Source of the DNA: Campylobacter portucalensis
Lineage (GTDB): Bacteria; Campylobacterota; Campylobacteria; Campylobacterales; Campylobacteraceae
DNA length: 61,520 nucleotides
Direction of reading: 5' to 3'
NCBI RefSeq assembly: GCF_009690845.1
Contig: NZ_VWSJ01000015.1
Coordinates: forward strand, 1-61,520
Shown here: piece by piece, positions 41,696-53,018 of the stretch
Numbering within the stretch: position 1 is the stretch's first letter
How the letters are laid out: each line of letters starts with the position of its first letter
Translations under genes and position numbers: made by a program
Notes under the pieces: generated by a model
What the model was told of the DNA's origin: nothing
What the model saw: the letters and a program-made list of their open reading frames with translations, nothing else
Database searches by the model: none

Positions 41696-42799
41696 TTACT
41701 CCTTATTAAAATTTTCTATTAAATCACTAAAAACTCTTTGTAATTTAGCAACCTCATCTAAACTAACTCTCTCATTTATAGCGTGAATTCTATCATTAAT
41801 CACTCCAAATTCCACTACACTAACCCCATTAGTTGCAAAGTATCTAGCATCGCTTGTGCCTCCAGAAGTGCTTAAATTTGGTCTTATATCACAAACATTT
41901 TGTATGCTTTTTGCAATCTTATTAACTATTTTAGAATTTTTATCCGTTAAAAATGGCATAGAAGAAGCTTTTATATCTAAATTTATATCATAATCTTTAT
42001 ATAAATTTTCAATATATTTTTTAACATCCTCTAAATTTATAAGATTAGAATTTCTTACATTAAACATAATTTTAATTTCACCCGGAGTTACATTACAAAC
42101 CTCCATACCGCCGCGAATATCAGTAATTACAATCTTGCTTTTTTCAAAAAATTCACTTCCATCATCCAGATCAAAACCAGCAAATTCACTAAATTTAGTA
42201 GCTAAAATATGAGCTGGATTTATGCATTTCTTTGGATACGCCGCATGTCCTTGCTTGCCAAAAATTTTTAAAACACCATTTATCGAGCCTCTTCTTCCAA
42301 CTTTTAATGTATCTCCAAAAATTTTTTCACAAGTTGGCTCTGCTACAACAGCAAAATCAGGCAAATTTCCGCTTTCTTTCAAAAATTTTAATACCTCATT
42401 TGTGCCATAAATAGCATCTCCCTCCTCGTCGCTAGTTAGTAAAATACTCAAAGTGCCATCAAAATTTTTAGCACTTAAAACTGCTGCCACAAAAGCTGCA
42501 ACGCCACTTTTCATATCTTGAGTGCCACGTCCATAAATATAACCATCTTTTATCACGGGATAGAAAGGATCGCTTTGCCAACCGTTTCCTGGCTTTACAA
42601 CATCTATATGTCCAGCAAAACACAAATGCTCCCCTTCGCCAAATTTTTTATTTAAAAAAAGATTTTTTACCCCATTTTTTTCTATAAATTTAGTATCAAA
42701 ATCTGCAAATATCATAGCTAAATAATTAAGTGCTCCATCATCATTTGGAGTTATACTTTTAAATTTTAAAAGTTGAAGTAATATCTCATCAGCTCTCAT
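41696..42799 (-). CDS. dapE: Succinyl-diaminopimelate desuccinylase
   Basis: Di-zinc M20 peptidase that makes LL-diaminopimelate for lysine and cell wall synthesis. Metal and catalytic motifs are [31 protein letters not shown] and AEPTCEK. The C-terminal [14 protein letters not shown] and HAINERV are DapE-typical. Length is 367 residues. It lies in the murC-mutS2-lysE-dapE run. Confidence 0.93.
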   Translation of the reverse strand: MRADEILLQLLKFKSITPNDDGALNYLAMIFADFDTKFIEKNGVKNLFLNKKFGEGEHLCFAGHIDVVKPGNGWQSDPFYPVIKDGYIYGRGTQDMKSGVAAFVAAVLSAKNFDGTLSILLTSDEEGDAIYGTNEVLKFLKESGNLPDFAVVAEPTCEKIFGDTLKVGRRGSINGVLKIFGKQGHAAYPKKCINPAHILATKFSEFAGFDLDDGSEFFEKSKIVITDIRGGMEVCNVTPGEIKIMFNVRNSNLINLEDVKKYIENLYKDYDINLDIKASSMPFLTDKNSKIVNKIAKSIQNVCDIRPNLSTSGGTSDARYFATNGVSVVEFGVINDRIHAINERVSLDEVAKLQRVFSDLIENFNKE

Positions 42800-42830
42800 A
42801 AATTTCCTTTTTAAATATATTTTAATTATC

Positions 42831-43454
42831 TCAATTTATCACTTTAAAACTGCTTAAAATTAAAATTTTATAAATTAAAGAAAAAGCAAAAAAAATCAAA
42901 ATCAAAGCCGAAGTATAAGATATGATTTTATAAATTTTTTGATTTATTAATTTAGAATTTTTAAAAATAGCTAATGGAAAAAGTGTTATCCAAGCAAAAA
43001 TACTTACTATCAAACCCAAAATTCTCGCCCACGCAAAACCACTATCTGCTAAAACTAAAGTTGCCGAGATACCGATCCAAAACATAACAACATAAGGATT
43101 TAGCATATTTATAAAAAAGCCTCTTAAGAAAATTTTGATATTATTGCCATCTTTTAAATTTCTATCCACTTCTATAACGTTATTTGAATTTTTATAAATT
43201 TCATAAGCCATATATAGTAAAAAAATCACTCCAAAAATAGCAAAAATTTTTAGCAAAATTTCATTATTTAAAATTTTAAATAAACCTACACTTGAAAACA
43301 AAAGATAAAAAATATCGCAACTCATAGCTCCAAATCCAAAAATAAAAGCTTTTTTATAGCTTCTAAGGGCATAAGACATAATCAAAATATTTACAGGACC
43401 AAATGGAACTGCAACACCTATACCCAACACAAATCCACTCAAAAATTCTTCCAA
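42831..43454 (-). CDS. LysE-family amino acid/metabolite exporter
   Basis: 207-residue membrane protein with about six hydrophobic segments and the family's N-terminal [15 protein letters not shown] motif. The family exports amino acids such as lysine, threonine or homoserine lactones; the substrate here is unknown. The start is TTG at 43454 with AAGGA upstream. It sits between mutS2 and dapE, as I recall for C. jejuni. Confidence 0.85.
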   Translation of the reverse strand: MEEFLSGFVLGIGVAVPFGPVNILIMSYALRSYKKAFIFGFGAMSCDIFYLLFSSVGLFKILNNEILLKIFAIFGVIFLLYMAYEIYKNSNNVIEVDRNLKDGNNIKIFLRGFFINMLNPYVVMFWIGISATLVLADSGFAWARILGLIVSIFAWITLFPLAIFKNSKLINQKIYKIISYTSALILIFFAFSLIYKILILSSFKVIN

Positions 43455-43463
43455 AAATTTTCC

Positions 43464-45671
43464 TTAAAATTTAATAACCTTTGTGCCAAATCCGCCCTCA
43501 TTTGGAACACCATCTCTAAATTCCTTTACGCTTGGATGCGATTTTAAAAACTCTCTTACAGCAAAAGCTAGTCTTCCACTACCTATTCCGTGTTTTACCA
43601 TAACCTCATCAAATCCCATTAAAAGACTATCTGATATAAATTTATCAAGTTTTTGCAATGCCTCTTCACTTCTTAAGCCGTGTAAATCTAAAACAACACT
43701 AGCCATTTTTGGTTTTGTAACGCTAATTTTAATATCGCTTTTTTTATTATTTGATTGATTTTGAATTTTTTTCAATAAATTTAAAGGCACTTTTAATCTT
43801 ATACCATCGCTTATGATAGTAGCATTTTTTGATGAAATTTCAATAATTTCGCCTTTTATTTGATTATATTTTGCTCTATCTCCAACTTTTAAAGGCTCGC
43901 TTTCTTCTTTAAAAACAGGTTTTTTGATGGAATTTAATATATCATTTGCTTTATTTATACTTCTTTGTTTATCTTTAATATCATTTAAATTTATACCTCT
44001 TTTGGCCTCATTTATAGCTTTATAATACTCAAATTCTAATTTTGAAATAAGCTCTTTTTGAATTTTATCGTTTTCTTGTTTTTGATTTTTTAATAAATTT
44101 AGCAAATGGTCTAATTTTTCCTCTTTTTTCTTAGTTTCTGTAAGTTTTTCTTTTAAATCTAGCTCTAAATTTATTGTCTTATTTATAATTTCATTTAAAT
44201 TTTGTTTATCCTCTCCATAAATTTGCTTAGCTTGAGATACTAAATTTGCACTAATCCCATATCTAAGTGCAGTTTCAAAAGCATATGATTTTCCTATCAT
44301 TCCTTCTAAAAATTCAAATTTAGGCACTCTAAATTTCTCATCATATAAAGCAGCCACCAACTCTACATCACTATTTTTAGCTAAAAGCATAGCAAGGCGT
44401 TTGTGATGAGTAGTAATAACCATCTTAACGCCATTTTCGATCAACTGTTTTATCATCACACTATAAAGACTAGCAGCCTCTTCAAAATCAGTACCAAGCT
44501 CTATCTCATCAACGCCTAAAAGCATATTTTTTTTGCCAAAAATTTTACTAAAACTAATCATTCTACCAGCAAAAGTTGATATATCATTTTTAGAATTTTG
44601 TGGATCTTCCATAATTATTTCAAATTCTTTAAACGAACCAATCTTACTTTGAGTAGAATTTATACTAACAGGAAGCAGATATTTAGCTAGCAAACTCACA
44701 CTTAAAATAGATTTTAGCAACATACTTTTACCGCCTGCATTTACACCAGTTATCAAAAGAGCTTTTTTTGTAAAATTTACACTAACTCTTTTTGGATTTT
44801 TAAGTGCTGGATGGGCAAAATCTTTAATTATGATATCATTAGAATTATCACTTATTATAAATTCAAAATCTCTGCTTTTTGCAAATAAAACTCTTGCAAT
44901 TATGCTATCAATCTTATCAAAAGCTTTATTTATAAATTTTAAAAATAATAAATTTTTATTAAAGATTTTGCTGATTTTTTTACAATGTTCATATATAATC
45001 ATCTCTATAGAGTCTAAAATCGCACTTTGATCGCTTTTTAACTTTGAAATAGAATTTGGCTCTACATAAAAATACCCTCCACTACTTCTTCCAACAACAC
45101 TGCCTTTTAGCACGTGGTTAAATCCGCCTCTTACCAAAAGGGTTTCATTTTCATTTATATAGTGAATTTGAGTATCGACAAGATATGGTGAAATTTGTTT
45201 TGAGTAAATCAATCTTTTCAATTCTAAATTTATCTCATCTTTTTTAAATTTCAAAGATTGCTTTAACTCAAAAAATCTACCATCAATCTCATCTTTTAAA
45301 TTTCCATCTTTATCAAAAAAATTTAAAATTTCTAAAATCTCGGCAGGTATTTGAATTTTTGCCATCCAATCGCCCAAATTTCCACTAAAATTAAATTTTT
45401 TAAGATAAGTAAAATAATTAATAATCTTCACAAACTCATAAATTTCACTTATATGCAAAACAGCTTGTTTTGAAATTCTCATAATCGCATCATCTAAATT
45501 CTCAACACTCTTGCAAGATGATATGTTAAATTTAGAAATTTCATTTATCCAAGCAAAATTTACCCTGCTATCTCCTTCTAAAAATAGCTCTTTTTCTCGT
45601 GCTAAAAATGAGTTAAATTTAGACAAGTACTCATCTAAATCTAATTTTTTAAAAATTTTTTCTAAATTCAT
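43464..45671 (-). CDS. mutS2: Endonuclease MutS2
   Basis: 735-residue MutS paralogue. The ATPase domain has Walker A GVNAGGKSMLLKS and a Walker B-type LLGVDEIELGTD with ITTHHKRL. A long coiled coil follows. A C-terminal Smr nuclease domain (VVLDLHGLRSEEAL, VKHGIGSGRL) ends the protein. Epsilonproteobacteria generally lack MutS1/MutL mismatch repair. In Helicobacter MutS2 limits recombination and repairs oxidative damage, and other bacteria use it on collided ribosomes. Absence of MutSL repair would help homopolymer tracts such as those in this window to stay unstable. It overlaps the upstream small gene by an ATGA junction. Confidence 0.93.
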   Translation of the reverse strand: MNLEKIFKKLDLDEYLSKFNSFLAREKELFLEGDSRVNFAWINEISKFNISSCKSVENLDDAIMRISKQAVLHISEIYEFVKIINYFTYLKKFNFSGNLGDWMAKIQIPAEILEILNFFDKDGNLKDEIDGRFFELKQSLKFKKDEINLELKRLIYSKQISPYLVDTQIHYINENETLLVRGGFNHVLKGSVVGRSSGGYFYVEPNSISKLKSDQSAILDSIEMIIYEHCKKISKIFNKNLLFLKFINKAFDKIDSIIARVLFAKSRDFEFIISDNSNDIIIKDFAHPALKNPKRVSVNFTKKALLITGVNAGGKSMLLKSILSVSLLAKYLLPVSINSTQSKIGSFKEFEIIMEDPQNSKNDISTFAGRMISFSKIFGKKNMLLGVDEIELGTDFEEAASLYSVMIKQLIENGVKMVITTHHKRLAMLLAKNSDVELVAALYDEKFRVPKFEFLEGMIGKSYAFETALRYGISANLVSQAKQIYGEDKQNLNEIINKTINLELDLKEKLTETKKKEEKLDHLLNLLKNQKQENDKIQKELISKLEFEYYKAINEAKRGINLNDIKDKQRSINKANDILNSIKKPVFKEESEPLKVGDRAKYNQIKGEIIEISSKNATIISDGIRLKVPLNLLKKIQNQSNNKKSDIKISVTKPKMASVVLDLHGLRSEEALQKLDKFISDSLLMGFDEVMVKHGIGSGRLAFAVREFLKSHPSVKEFRDGVPNEGGFGTKVIKF

Positions 45672-46018
45672 TTATCTTTTAACTCGCATTTACTAACTTC
45701 AAAAATTAAATTTTTAAATTCTTTTGGAACACCATTTTTAGCTATAAAAGATGAAGTTGCATAGGAGAATTCAAAATTTGTTAAATTTACATCAATCCCT
45801 TTGCATTTTAAATTCTTACCTTGTAAAAATGAATTTGAAAGCTCTTTTATATTTTGACTTGATTTTTGAAAATTAATTTCATAAAAATATGCAAAAATCG
45901 AGATTAAGCTAAGCAAAAAAACTACTGAAATTTTCATTTTTTTGTTAATTTTTTTATCATCTATCGTAAAAAGCACTATTATAAAAATCAAAAAACATAA
46001 AAAAATTATATATCTCAT
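45668..46018 (-). CDS. Small membrane protein between murC and mutS2
   Basis: 116 residues with two hydrophobic segments (about 1-18 and 29-47) and a soluble C-terminal half with two Cys (CKGID and SKCELKD), probably periplasmic. Overlaps of four bases (ATGA) with both murC and mutS2 show it is translated with them. A membrane protein holds the same place in C. jejuni as I recall. No function is known to me. Confidence 0.75.
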   Translation of the reverse strand: MRYIIFLCFLIFIIVLFTIDDKKINKKMKISVVFLLSLISIFAYFYEINFQKSSQNIKELSNSFLQGKNLKCKGIDVNLTNFEFSYATSSFIAKNGVPKEFKNLIFEVSKCELKDK

Positions 46019-47331
46019 ATTTTATCCTTGCTTTTTCTAAGTTGAATCGATATATCACCAGCGCCAAATCCAACAACAATGCCTTCATTAAAAATGTGTT
46101 TAACGCCGTAAATATCAATAAATTCTATATTTTTCTCACCCCTAATTATACTATTAGCAAATAAAGGATTTAAGTGTTTAAATTCTTTTTGTAAATTTAT
46201 ACCATTATCATTTTCTCCAGCACTATAAACAGGCAAAATAACTAAATCATCACAATTTCCAAAACACTCTTTAAAGCCTTGTAAATTTGCTTTTAAGCGA
46301 GTATATCTGTGCGGTTGAAAAATGGCTGTAATTTTAGTGATTCCCATTAAATTTGCATACTCTTTTATGCTTTTTAAAGTAGCTTTTATCTCTGTTGGAT
46401 GATGAGCATAATCATCAATTAAAACAAAATTTCTATCAGCAAAAAGTATATCAAAACGCCTTTTTATACCGCGATAATTTAATAAATTTTTCCTAACATC
46501 TTCTAATCCTATTTCTGAATTTGCAGCCAAAATAGCCAAACTTGCATCAATTGCAATATGTTCTCCTATACCAAAAACCTCAAATCTACCTAAATTTTTA
46601 AGATTAAAACTCATATATGGCTCATAATCCCTTAAAACAAGCCTTAAATCTTTAATATCAATGCTAGGATAGAGTTTAATGCACTCGCTTTTTATGGTCG
46701 ATAAAAACTCATCTTCTGCATTTATAACACAAATTTTTGCTCTTTCTAAAAATCCACGATAAGCTGCATGAAATTTTTCAATATCATAATCATAATGTTC
46801 CATATGTTCTGGTTCGGCATTTGTAACAACCGCCAAATAAGGGTTTGAGTTTAAAAAACTGCTATCGCTTTCATCTGCTTCAAAAATAATATTCTCACTC
46901 TCAAAATACTTCATATTTGAACAAAATTGTTTAGATATCGCTCCTATTATAACACTTCCTTCAAGCAAACTAGCAAGCATTGCCGAAGTAGTGCTTTTTC
47001 CATGAGCACCCGCTACTGAAAAAACTTTTTTATCATTTAATATAAATGGTAAAATTTCTTTTCTTGAAAAACATTTAATGCCCATTTTTTTTGCACTTAC
47101 AAGCTCGATATTGTCCGAATTTACAGCAGCTGAATAAACCACAAAATCTTGATCTTTTATGTTTTCTTTTAAATGTGGAGTTGTTACTTTTATACCTTCG
47201 TTTCTAAGGGCTTTTATGGTATCACTTTCTTTAATATCTGAGCCACTAATAATAAAATTCTTTTCTCTTAAAAATCTAGCAATAGCTGAAATTCCAATGC
47301 CTCCAATGCCTATAAAATGAACTTTTTGCAA
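46015..47331 (-). CDS. murC: UDP-N-acetylmuramate--L-alanine ligase
   Basis: Cytoplasmic ligase that adds L-Ala to UDP-MurNAc, the first peptide step of peptidoglycan synthesis. N-terminal nucleotide site HFIGIGGIGISAIA, ATP motif AGAHGKSTTSAML, then EADESDSSFL and YAHHPTE are all present. Length 438 is normal. The start is TTG at 47331 after AAGGAT. A minus-strand TAGAAT at about 47364-47359 could be its -10 box. It heads the long operon that runs to 37238. Confidence 0.95.
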   Translation of the reverse strand: MQKVHFIGIGGIGISAIARFLREKNFIISGSDIKESDTIKALRNEGIKVTTPHLKENIKDQDFVVYSAAVNSDNIELVSAKKMGIKCFSRKEILPFILNDKKVFSVAGAHGKSTTSAMLASLLEGSVIIGAISKQFCSNMKYFESENIIFEADESDSSFLNSNPYLAVVTNAEPEHMEHYDYDIEKFHAAYRGFLERAKICVINAEDEFLSTIKSECIKLYPSIDIKDLRLVLRDYEPYMSFNLKNLGRFEVFGIGEHIAIDASLAILAANSEIGLEDVRKNLLNYRGIKRRFDILFADRNFVLIDDYAHHPTEIKATLKSIKEYANLMGITKITAIFQPHRYTRLKANLQGFKECFGNCDDLVILPVYSAGENDNGINLQKEFKHLNPLFANSIIRGEKNIEFIDIYGVKHIFNEGIVVGFGAGDISIQLRKSKDKI

Positions 47332-47459
47332 AATAAATCCTTAAGTAAATTTAATGTTATTCTACCAAAATTTTTTTTAAAATTTATTTTTTTATTCAAA
47401 AATTAAAAAAATAATATATAAAATAATATATTTTTATTTTAAATTTATATAAATTTATT

Positions 47460-47465
47460 TATAAT
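47460..47465 (+). promoter_or_regulatory. Putative -10 box for the pentahaem cytochrome gene
   Basis: TATAAT in a very AT-rich divergent region, 34 bases upstream of the ATG at 47499. An AAGG-like ribosome binding site (CAAGGCG) lies between. Confidence 0.5.
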
Positions 47466-47498
47466 ATTAACTAAAATTTAATACAAGGCGATTTTAAG

Positions 47499-48680
47499 AT
47501 GATAAGATTTGTGTTTTTTATTTTACTTATTGTGAATTGTTGCTTTAGTAATATCATCCACCGCTTTACTCAGCCTGAGAATTGCAAATCCTGTCATAAG
47601 GAGCAATACGAAATGTGGTCAACTTCTCTTCACGCAAAATCACATGAACTAAATAACGAACTATATAAAAAAAGCGTTAAAATGGTAGCCTTAGAGATGA
47701 ATAAACCATATGATAAAGTTTTAATAACCTGTTCTAACTGTCATAATCCAAGATTAGAAATCAAAAATATAGACAACGAATACATAATAGCAAAAGCTTT
47801 TGGCGTTGAAACTTCAAAAACAAAAGAGGTAAATCAAGCATTAAATGCAAAACACATACAAAACGGTATAAGTTGCTATATTTGCCACAATGTAGATAGC
47901 ATAAAACCTAGAACTAATCAAACTCAAGTAGGTTATCAAAATTTCAATTGGATAGGCGATGATACAATTGTAGGACCATATGAAGATGAAAGCAATAGAG
48001 CTGGTTTTCATAAAATTGGCTCTAGAGATTTTTTCAAACAAACAGATGATTTATGTCTATCTTGTCATCAAGGTCAAGTAAATAAAAATCCACTAGCCAT
48101 TTATAATACAGGTCAAGAAAACACAGTAAACACTAGCGAAAAAAGATGTGTAGATTGCCATATGGGAGAGCTTAGTAAAGGCATTATAGCACCTCATATA
48201 AAACCTAAAGATGCTATTACTAGAGATATAAGACCACATATTTTTGCTGGCGTAAGAAATAATCCAAATTTGCTTAAAAACAATATAAGCATAAGATATA
48301 ATAATGGAATTTTATATATAAAAAATTTAGCCACTCATAAAATTCCTACTGGTTTTAGCGGAAGAAGTGTTGTTTTAAAATTTACATACCTAGATATACA
48401 GGGTAAAGAAATTTCAAATGATGAAATTAAACTTAGAATCAAACATACAAATAACAATCTAGAAACTCTATCTTACTCAGCACAAAAAGTGGAATTTGAC
48501 ACTAGACTAAATGCTTTTGAAACTAGACAATTTAAAATCAATGCTCCACAAAATGCGACTAAATTTAGAGTTGATTTAATATATTATATAATAGATCCAA
48601 ATTTACAAAAAAAATTAGAAATAGAAGATCCTAACTACACAAAACCTTATGAGATTAGTTCGTATATTTTTGATATTTAA
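47499..48680 (+). CDS. Periplasmic pentahaem cytochrome c (cytochrome c554-like)
   Basis: 393 residues with a signal peptide (about 1-18) and five CxxCH haem sites: Cys29-His33, Cys78-His82, Cys126-His130, Cys186-His190 and Cys217-His221. All haems are in the N-terminal 225 residues, the last followed by MGEL. The C-terminal 170 residues have no haem site and look beta-rich. The haem part resembles the cytochrome c554 domain of multihaem cytochromes. It may feed or receive electrons in periplasmic nitrogen or sulfur respiration, but no partner reductase is adjacent, and its gene stands alone, divergent from murC and flanked by a terminator. Confidence 0.85.
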   Translation: MIRFVFFILLIVNCCFSNIIHRFTQPENCKSCHKEQYEMWSTSLHAKSHELNNELYKKSVKMVALEMNKPYDKVLITCSNCHNPRLEIKNIDNEYIIAKAFGVETSKTKEVNQALNAKHIQNGISCYICHNVDSIKPRTNQTQVGYQNFNWIGDDTIVGPYEDESNRAGFHKIGSRDFFKQTDDLCLSCHQGQVNKNPLAIYNTGQENTVNTSEKRCVDCHMGELSKGIIAPHIKPKDAITRDIRPHIFAGVRNNPNLLKNNISIRYNNGILYIKNLATHKIPTGFSGRSVVLKFTYLDIQGKEISNDEIKLRIKHTNNNLETLSYSAQKVEFDTRLNAFETRQFKINAPQNATKFRVDLIYYIIDPNLQKKLEIEDPNYTKPYEISSYIFDI

Positions 48681-48682
48681 TG

Positions 48683-48708
48683 GAATTTAGAGTATTTACT
48701 CTAAATTC
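48683..48708. terminator. Convergent terminator between cytochrome and thiF
   Basis: Twelve-base arms (GAATTTAGAGTA and TACTCTAAATTC) around TT, two bases after the cytochrome stop, followed by a T-rich stretch. It can act in both directions between the convergent genes. Confidence 0.65.
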
Positions 48709-48826
48709 ATCTTATTTATATAATGCCCAAGCTTTCATTTCAGAGTGTTTATTTCAAAATGAAGATAAAATTATATATAAAACCAAGTTAAAACATAGTA
48801 GTTTTTAATTTTGTTGGTATAAGGCA

Positions 48827-49483
48827 TCAAATCTTAAATTTGCTTAGCTTCAACTCTCCGCTACTTATGTCAAAATAGTGCAAAATGTCAAATTTAACAT
48901 CAAATCCTGCCAAATATCTAAGTGCTAAATTTGAAGCAAAACTAGCTATAAACATAACAATCGGACAAGCTATACCTTCTGGCTTAATGCCTGTTTTAAA
49001 AAGCGGCTTAAAACTAGCATTTTTCATAAAACATACCTGACCGTGAAAACTTTGAGTAGCTGAAAATATCCAAGGCGTGGTGTTTGATTGTGCAAATTTA
49101 GAGATTTCATATCTAGTTTCTAAATTATCTGTTGCATCCAAAATTAAGTCAAATTTATCGGTGCAAGTTTTAGAAAATTCTTCAAATTTCATTAAATGAG
49201 TTTTTACATTTACTCCTTTAAATCTAGCTTCTACTCTGTCTTTAAAAATTTCTGCTTTAAATTTACCATCATCATTTAAATCAAATAAAATTTGACGGTG
49301 GATATTACTAATGCTTACTCTATCAAAATCAACAACTTCAATTTTCCCTATCCCACTTGCTCCTAAAGCATAAGCAAAACTACTTCCAAGACCGCCACTA
49401 CCGACAATTAATACCTTTTTATCTTGTAGCGAATTTTGCACATCCTCTCCCCAAAGCTGTATCTGTCTGTGAAAATAGTTCAT
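48827..49483 (-). CDS. ThiF/MoeB-type E1-like adenylyltransferase
   Basis: 218-residue E1-like enzyme that adenylates the C-terminal Gly of a small ubiquitin-like sulfur carrier (ThiS or MoaD). The ATP-binding loop GSGGLGSSFAYAL, the DFDRVSISNIHRQ segment and LDATDN are clear. The two Cys-x-x-Cys pairs that bind zinc in MoeB and ThiF are not seen in this short version, so it is a truncated-type member. Whether it serves thiamine or molybdopterin synthesis cannot be told. Its start overlaps the nitrilase gene by four bases. Confidence 0.85.
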   Translation of the reverse strand: MNYFHRQIQLWGEDVQNSLQDKKVLIVGSGGLGSSFAYALGASGIGKIEVVDFDRVSISNIHRQILFDLNDDGKFKAEIFKDRVEARFKGVNVKTHLMKFEEFSKTCTDKFDLILDATDNLETRYEISKFAQSNTTPWIFSATQSFHGQVCFMKNASFKPLFKTGIKPEGIACPIVMFIASFASNLALRYLAGFDVKFDILHYFDISSGELKLSKFKI

Positions 49484-50280
49484 TTCAAAAATCCCTTGTT
49501 ATCCAAAATATCTCTAAATTTCCAACGCTCATTTTCAACCTTTAACTCATCTTTTGAAAGCTCAAACAATAAAATCCCCTCTTCATCTTTAAGCCTGCTA
49601 CTAACAACTCCATTTGGCGAAACAGCAAAACTATCTCCATAAAAATTATCAAAATTATCCATAAATTTAGCCTTTCCTATACGGTTAGCTCTTAAGACAT
49701 AACATAAATTTGTAAAGGCTCTTACCTTTAAAAGCTCTTCCCATCTTAAATTTGAGTTGAAAACGCAAGCACTAGGCACCAAAACAACCTCAACTTTATT
49801 TTTTAAAAAATATTGCCAACAAATATCAAAATGTGTATCAAAGCCGTTCATAACTCCAAATTTAAAACCACTATTTTCAAATATACCTAAATCAAGCTTT
49901 TCTTTATTATTTTTAAAAAAACTTCGCTCATCCCAATGTTTATAATTGATTAAAAAATTTTGTTCCCAAAAATCAAATGAATTTGGGCTAAATTTAGCTA
50001 CTCCTTTTATGTAAAAATCATTTTTTTTCATTACAAAAGGAGCAATAATATCTAAATTATATTTAATTGCAAGCTCGCTCATTAAGTTTTTTTTATCTAA
50101 AATTTGCTCATCTATTAAGGTTTGAGGCATTTTTATTAGTTCTGTAAAAAAACTATTTAATACATACTCTCCAAGAAGAGCCAAACTAGCACCATTGTCT
50201 TTTACTATCTTTAAATAATAATCTATCCTTGATGGACTCATCGAAAGAGTTGGAAATTGTATAATACAAACCCTACTCAT
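49480..50280 (-). CDS. Carbon-nitrogen hydrolase (nitrilase superfamily)
   Basis: About 266 residues with the Glu-Lys-Cys catalytic scheme: Glu in LALLGEYVLNSF, Lys in LINYKHWDER, Cys in VLVPSACVF. Substrate is unknown; family members hydrolyse amides such as omega-amidase substrates. Three in-frame ATGs lie in a row (50286, 50283, 50280), and a further one at 50301. The ATG at 50280 gives the usual N-terminus (MSRVCIIQFPT) and overlaps the xseB stop; a slightly longer start is possible. Confidence 0.85.
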   Translation of the reverse strand: MSRVCIIQFPTLSMSPSRIDYYLKIVKDNGASLALLGEYVLNSFFTELIKMPQTLIDEQILDKKNLMSELAIKYNLDIIAPFVMKKNDFYIKGVAKFSPNSFDFWEQNFLINYKHWDERSFFKNNKEKLDLGIFENSGFKFGVMNGFDTHFDICWQYFLKNKVEVVLVPSACVFNSNLRWEELLKVRAFTNLCYVLRANRIGKAKFMDNFDNFYGDSFAVSPNGVVSSRLKDEEGILLFELSKDELKVENERWKFRDILDNKGFLK

Positions 50281-50470
50281 CATCATCCTTAAAAATTTCA
50301 AGCCTAGCTTCCTCTAAAATGCTTTTTGCTTCTTTTAGTAAATTTTTAGCATTTTTAAAAATTTTAACACTATCTTGAAGATTTAAATTCTCATCTTTTA
50401 ATTTTTCGATTAATGAATTTAAATCTTGAATTTTGCTCTCAAAGCTACCATTTTGTTCTAAATTTTCCAT
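50273..50470 (-). CDS. xseB: Exodeoxyribonuclease VII small subunit
   Basis: 65-residue helical protein with the XseB pattern: FESKIQDLNSLIEKLKDENL, then LQDSVKIFKNAKNLL. It forms exonuclease VII with XseA, which is not in this window. It overlaps metX by 13 bases and the nitrilase gene by eight or more. Small size limits certainty, but the spacing of hydrophobic residues fits well. Confidence 0.85.
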   Translation of the reverse strand: MENLEQNGSFESKIQDLNSLIEKLKDENLNLQDSVKIFKNAKNLLKEAKSILEEARLEIFKDDDE

Positions 50471-51566
50471 TCTAAAGCCTTTTTTACATAAAAATCAAAT
50501 TTATCATATTCAACCAAAAACGCATCGTGTCCATAATTGCTATTTATATTATAAAATTCTACCATATCGCCCTTGCCAAGCTCTACCATAACATCAAAAA
50601 TTTCTCTCATCTCCTGCCACCTAAAAAGCATATCGCCTTTAAAAGAAATAAGAGTTAATCTTGCTAAAATATTTGAAAGTGCATCTTTTAAATTATCAAA
50701 ATGTCTCGTACAATCAAAATTATTCATCATTTTAACTATATATAAATAACAAAGCGGATCAAATCTTTTAGCAAAATTTGAAGCATTATACTCCATATAT
50801 CTATCCACTTCAAATCTTCCTTTTAGCTCATATAAACCATCAGTATTTACGTATTTTCTTCCAAATTTTAAACTAGTAGAATCTGGACTTAAAAAACTAA
50901 TATGGCCTGCCATTCTACCAACTTCCATCCCAACAAGACCGTGCTTTTTTACTAAATTTACATCATAATTGCCATCGTCAAACATAATATCATTTAAAAT
51001 TCCATGAATTGCTATTTTATTAAAAGCTATAGCCCAAGCACTAGTAGCATATGTAGAAGCTAACATTATTATTCTATCTGTAAATTTATTGTGCTCTATA
51101 GCAAAGCAAAGCGATTGCATACCGCCTAAACTTCCACCTATAACAGCATAAGCTTTTTCTATACCAAACTTCTTAAAAAGTCTCATTTGAGCATTAACAA
51201 CATCGCTTATAACTATAACTGGAAAATTCATACGATATTCAAGTCCTGTGCTTTCATCTATATCAAGAGGACTTGTAGAACCAAATGGACTAGATAAAAT
51301 ATTTATACAAATGACAAAAAATTTAGTAGTATCAATAGCCTTGCCATCGCCTATCATAGCATCCCACCAACCAAATTTAGTGTCATTTTTATAACGACTT
51401 GCTGCGTGGTGAGAACCAGTAAGTGCATGACAAACGACAACTGCATTAGATTTATCGTTATTTAATCTACCATAAGTTTCATAAGCTAGTTTAAAATTTG
51501 GTAAAATTCTACCGCTTTCTAAATATAACGGCTCATTAAAATACTCAATACCTGTATTTACTTCCA

Positions 51567-51567
<1 letters not shown>
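50458..51567 (-). CDS. metX: Homoserine O-acetyltransferase
   Basis: Alpha/beta-hydrolase enzyme that activates homoserine for methionine synthesis by sulfhydrylation. The nucleophile motif is GGSLGGMQ, with the catalytic Asp in SFKGDMLF and His in YGHDAFL near the C-terminus; the N-terminal CHALTGSHHA is the family's oxyanion region. The start is GTG at 51567 and overlaps the guaB stop by one base (TAGTG). Specificity for acetyl versus succinyl donors cannot be read by eye. Confidence 0.92.
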
Positions 51568-53018
<1,451 letters not shown>

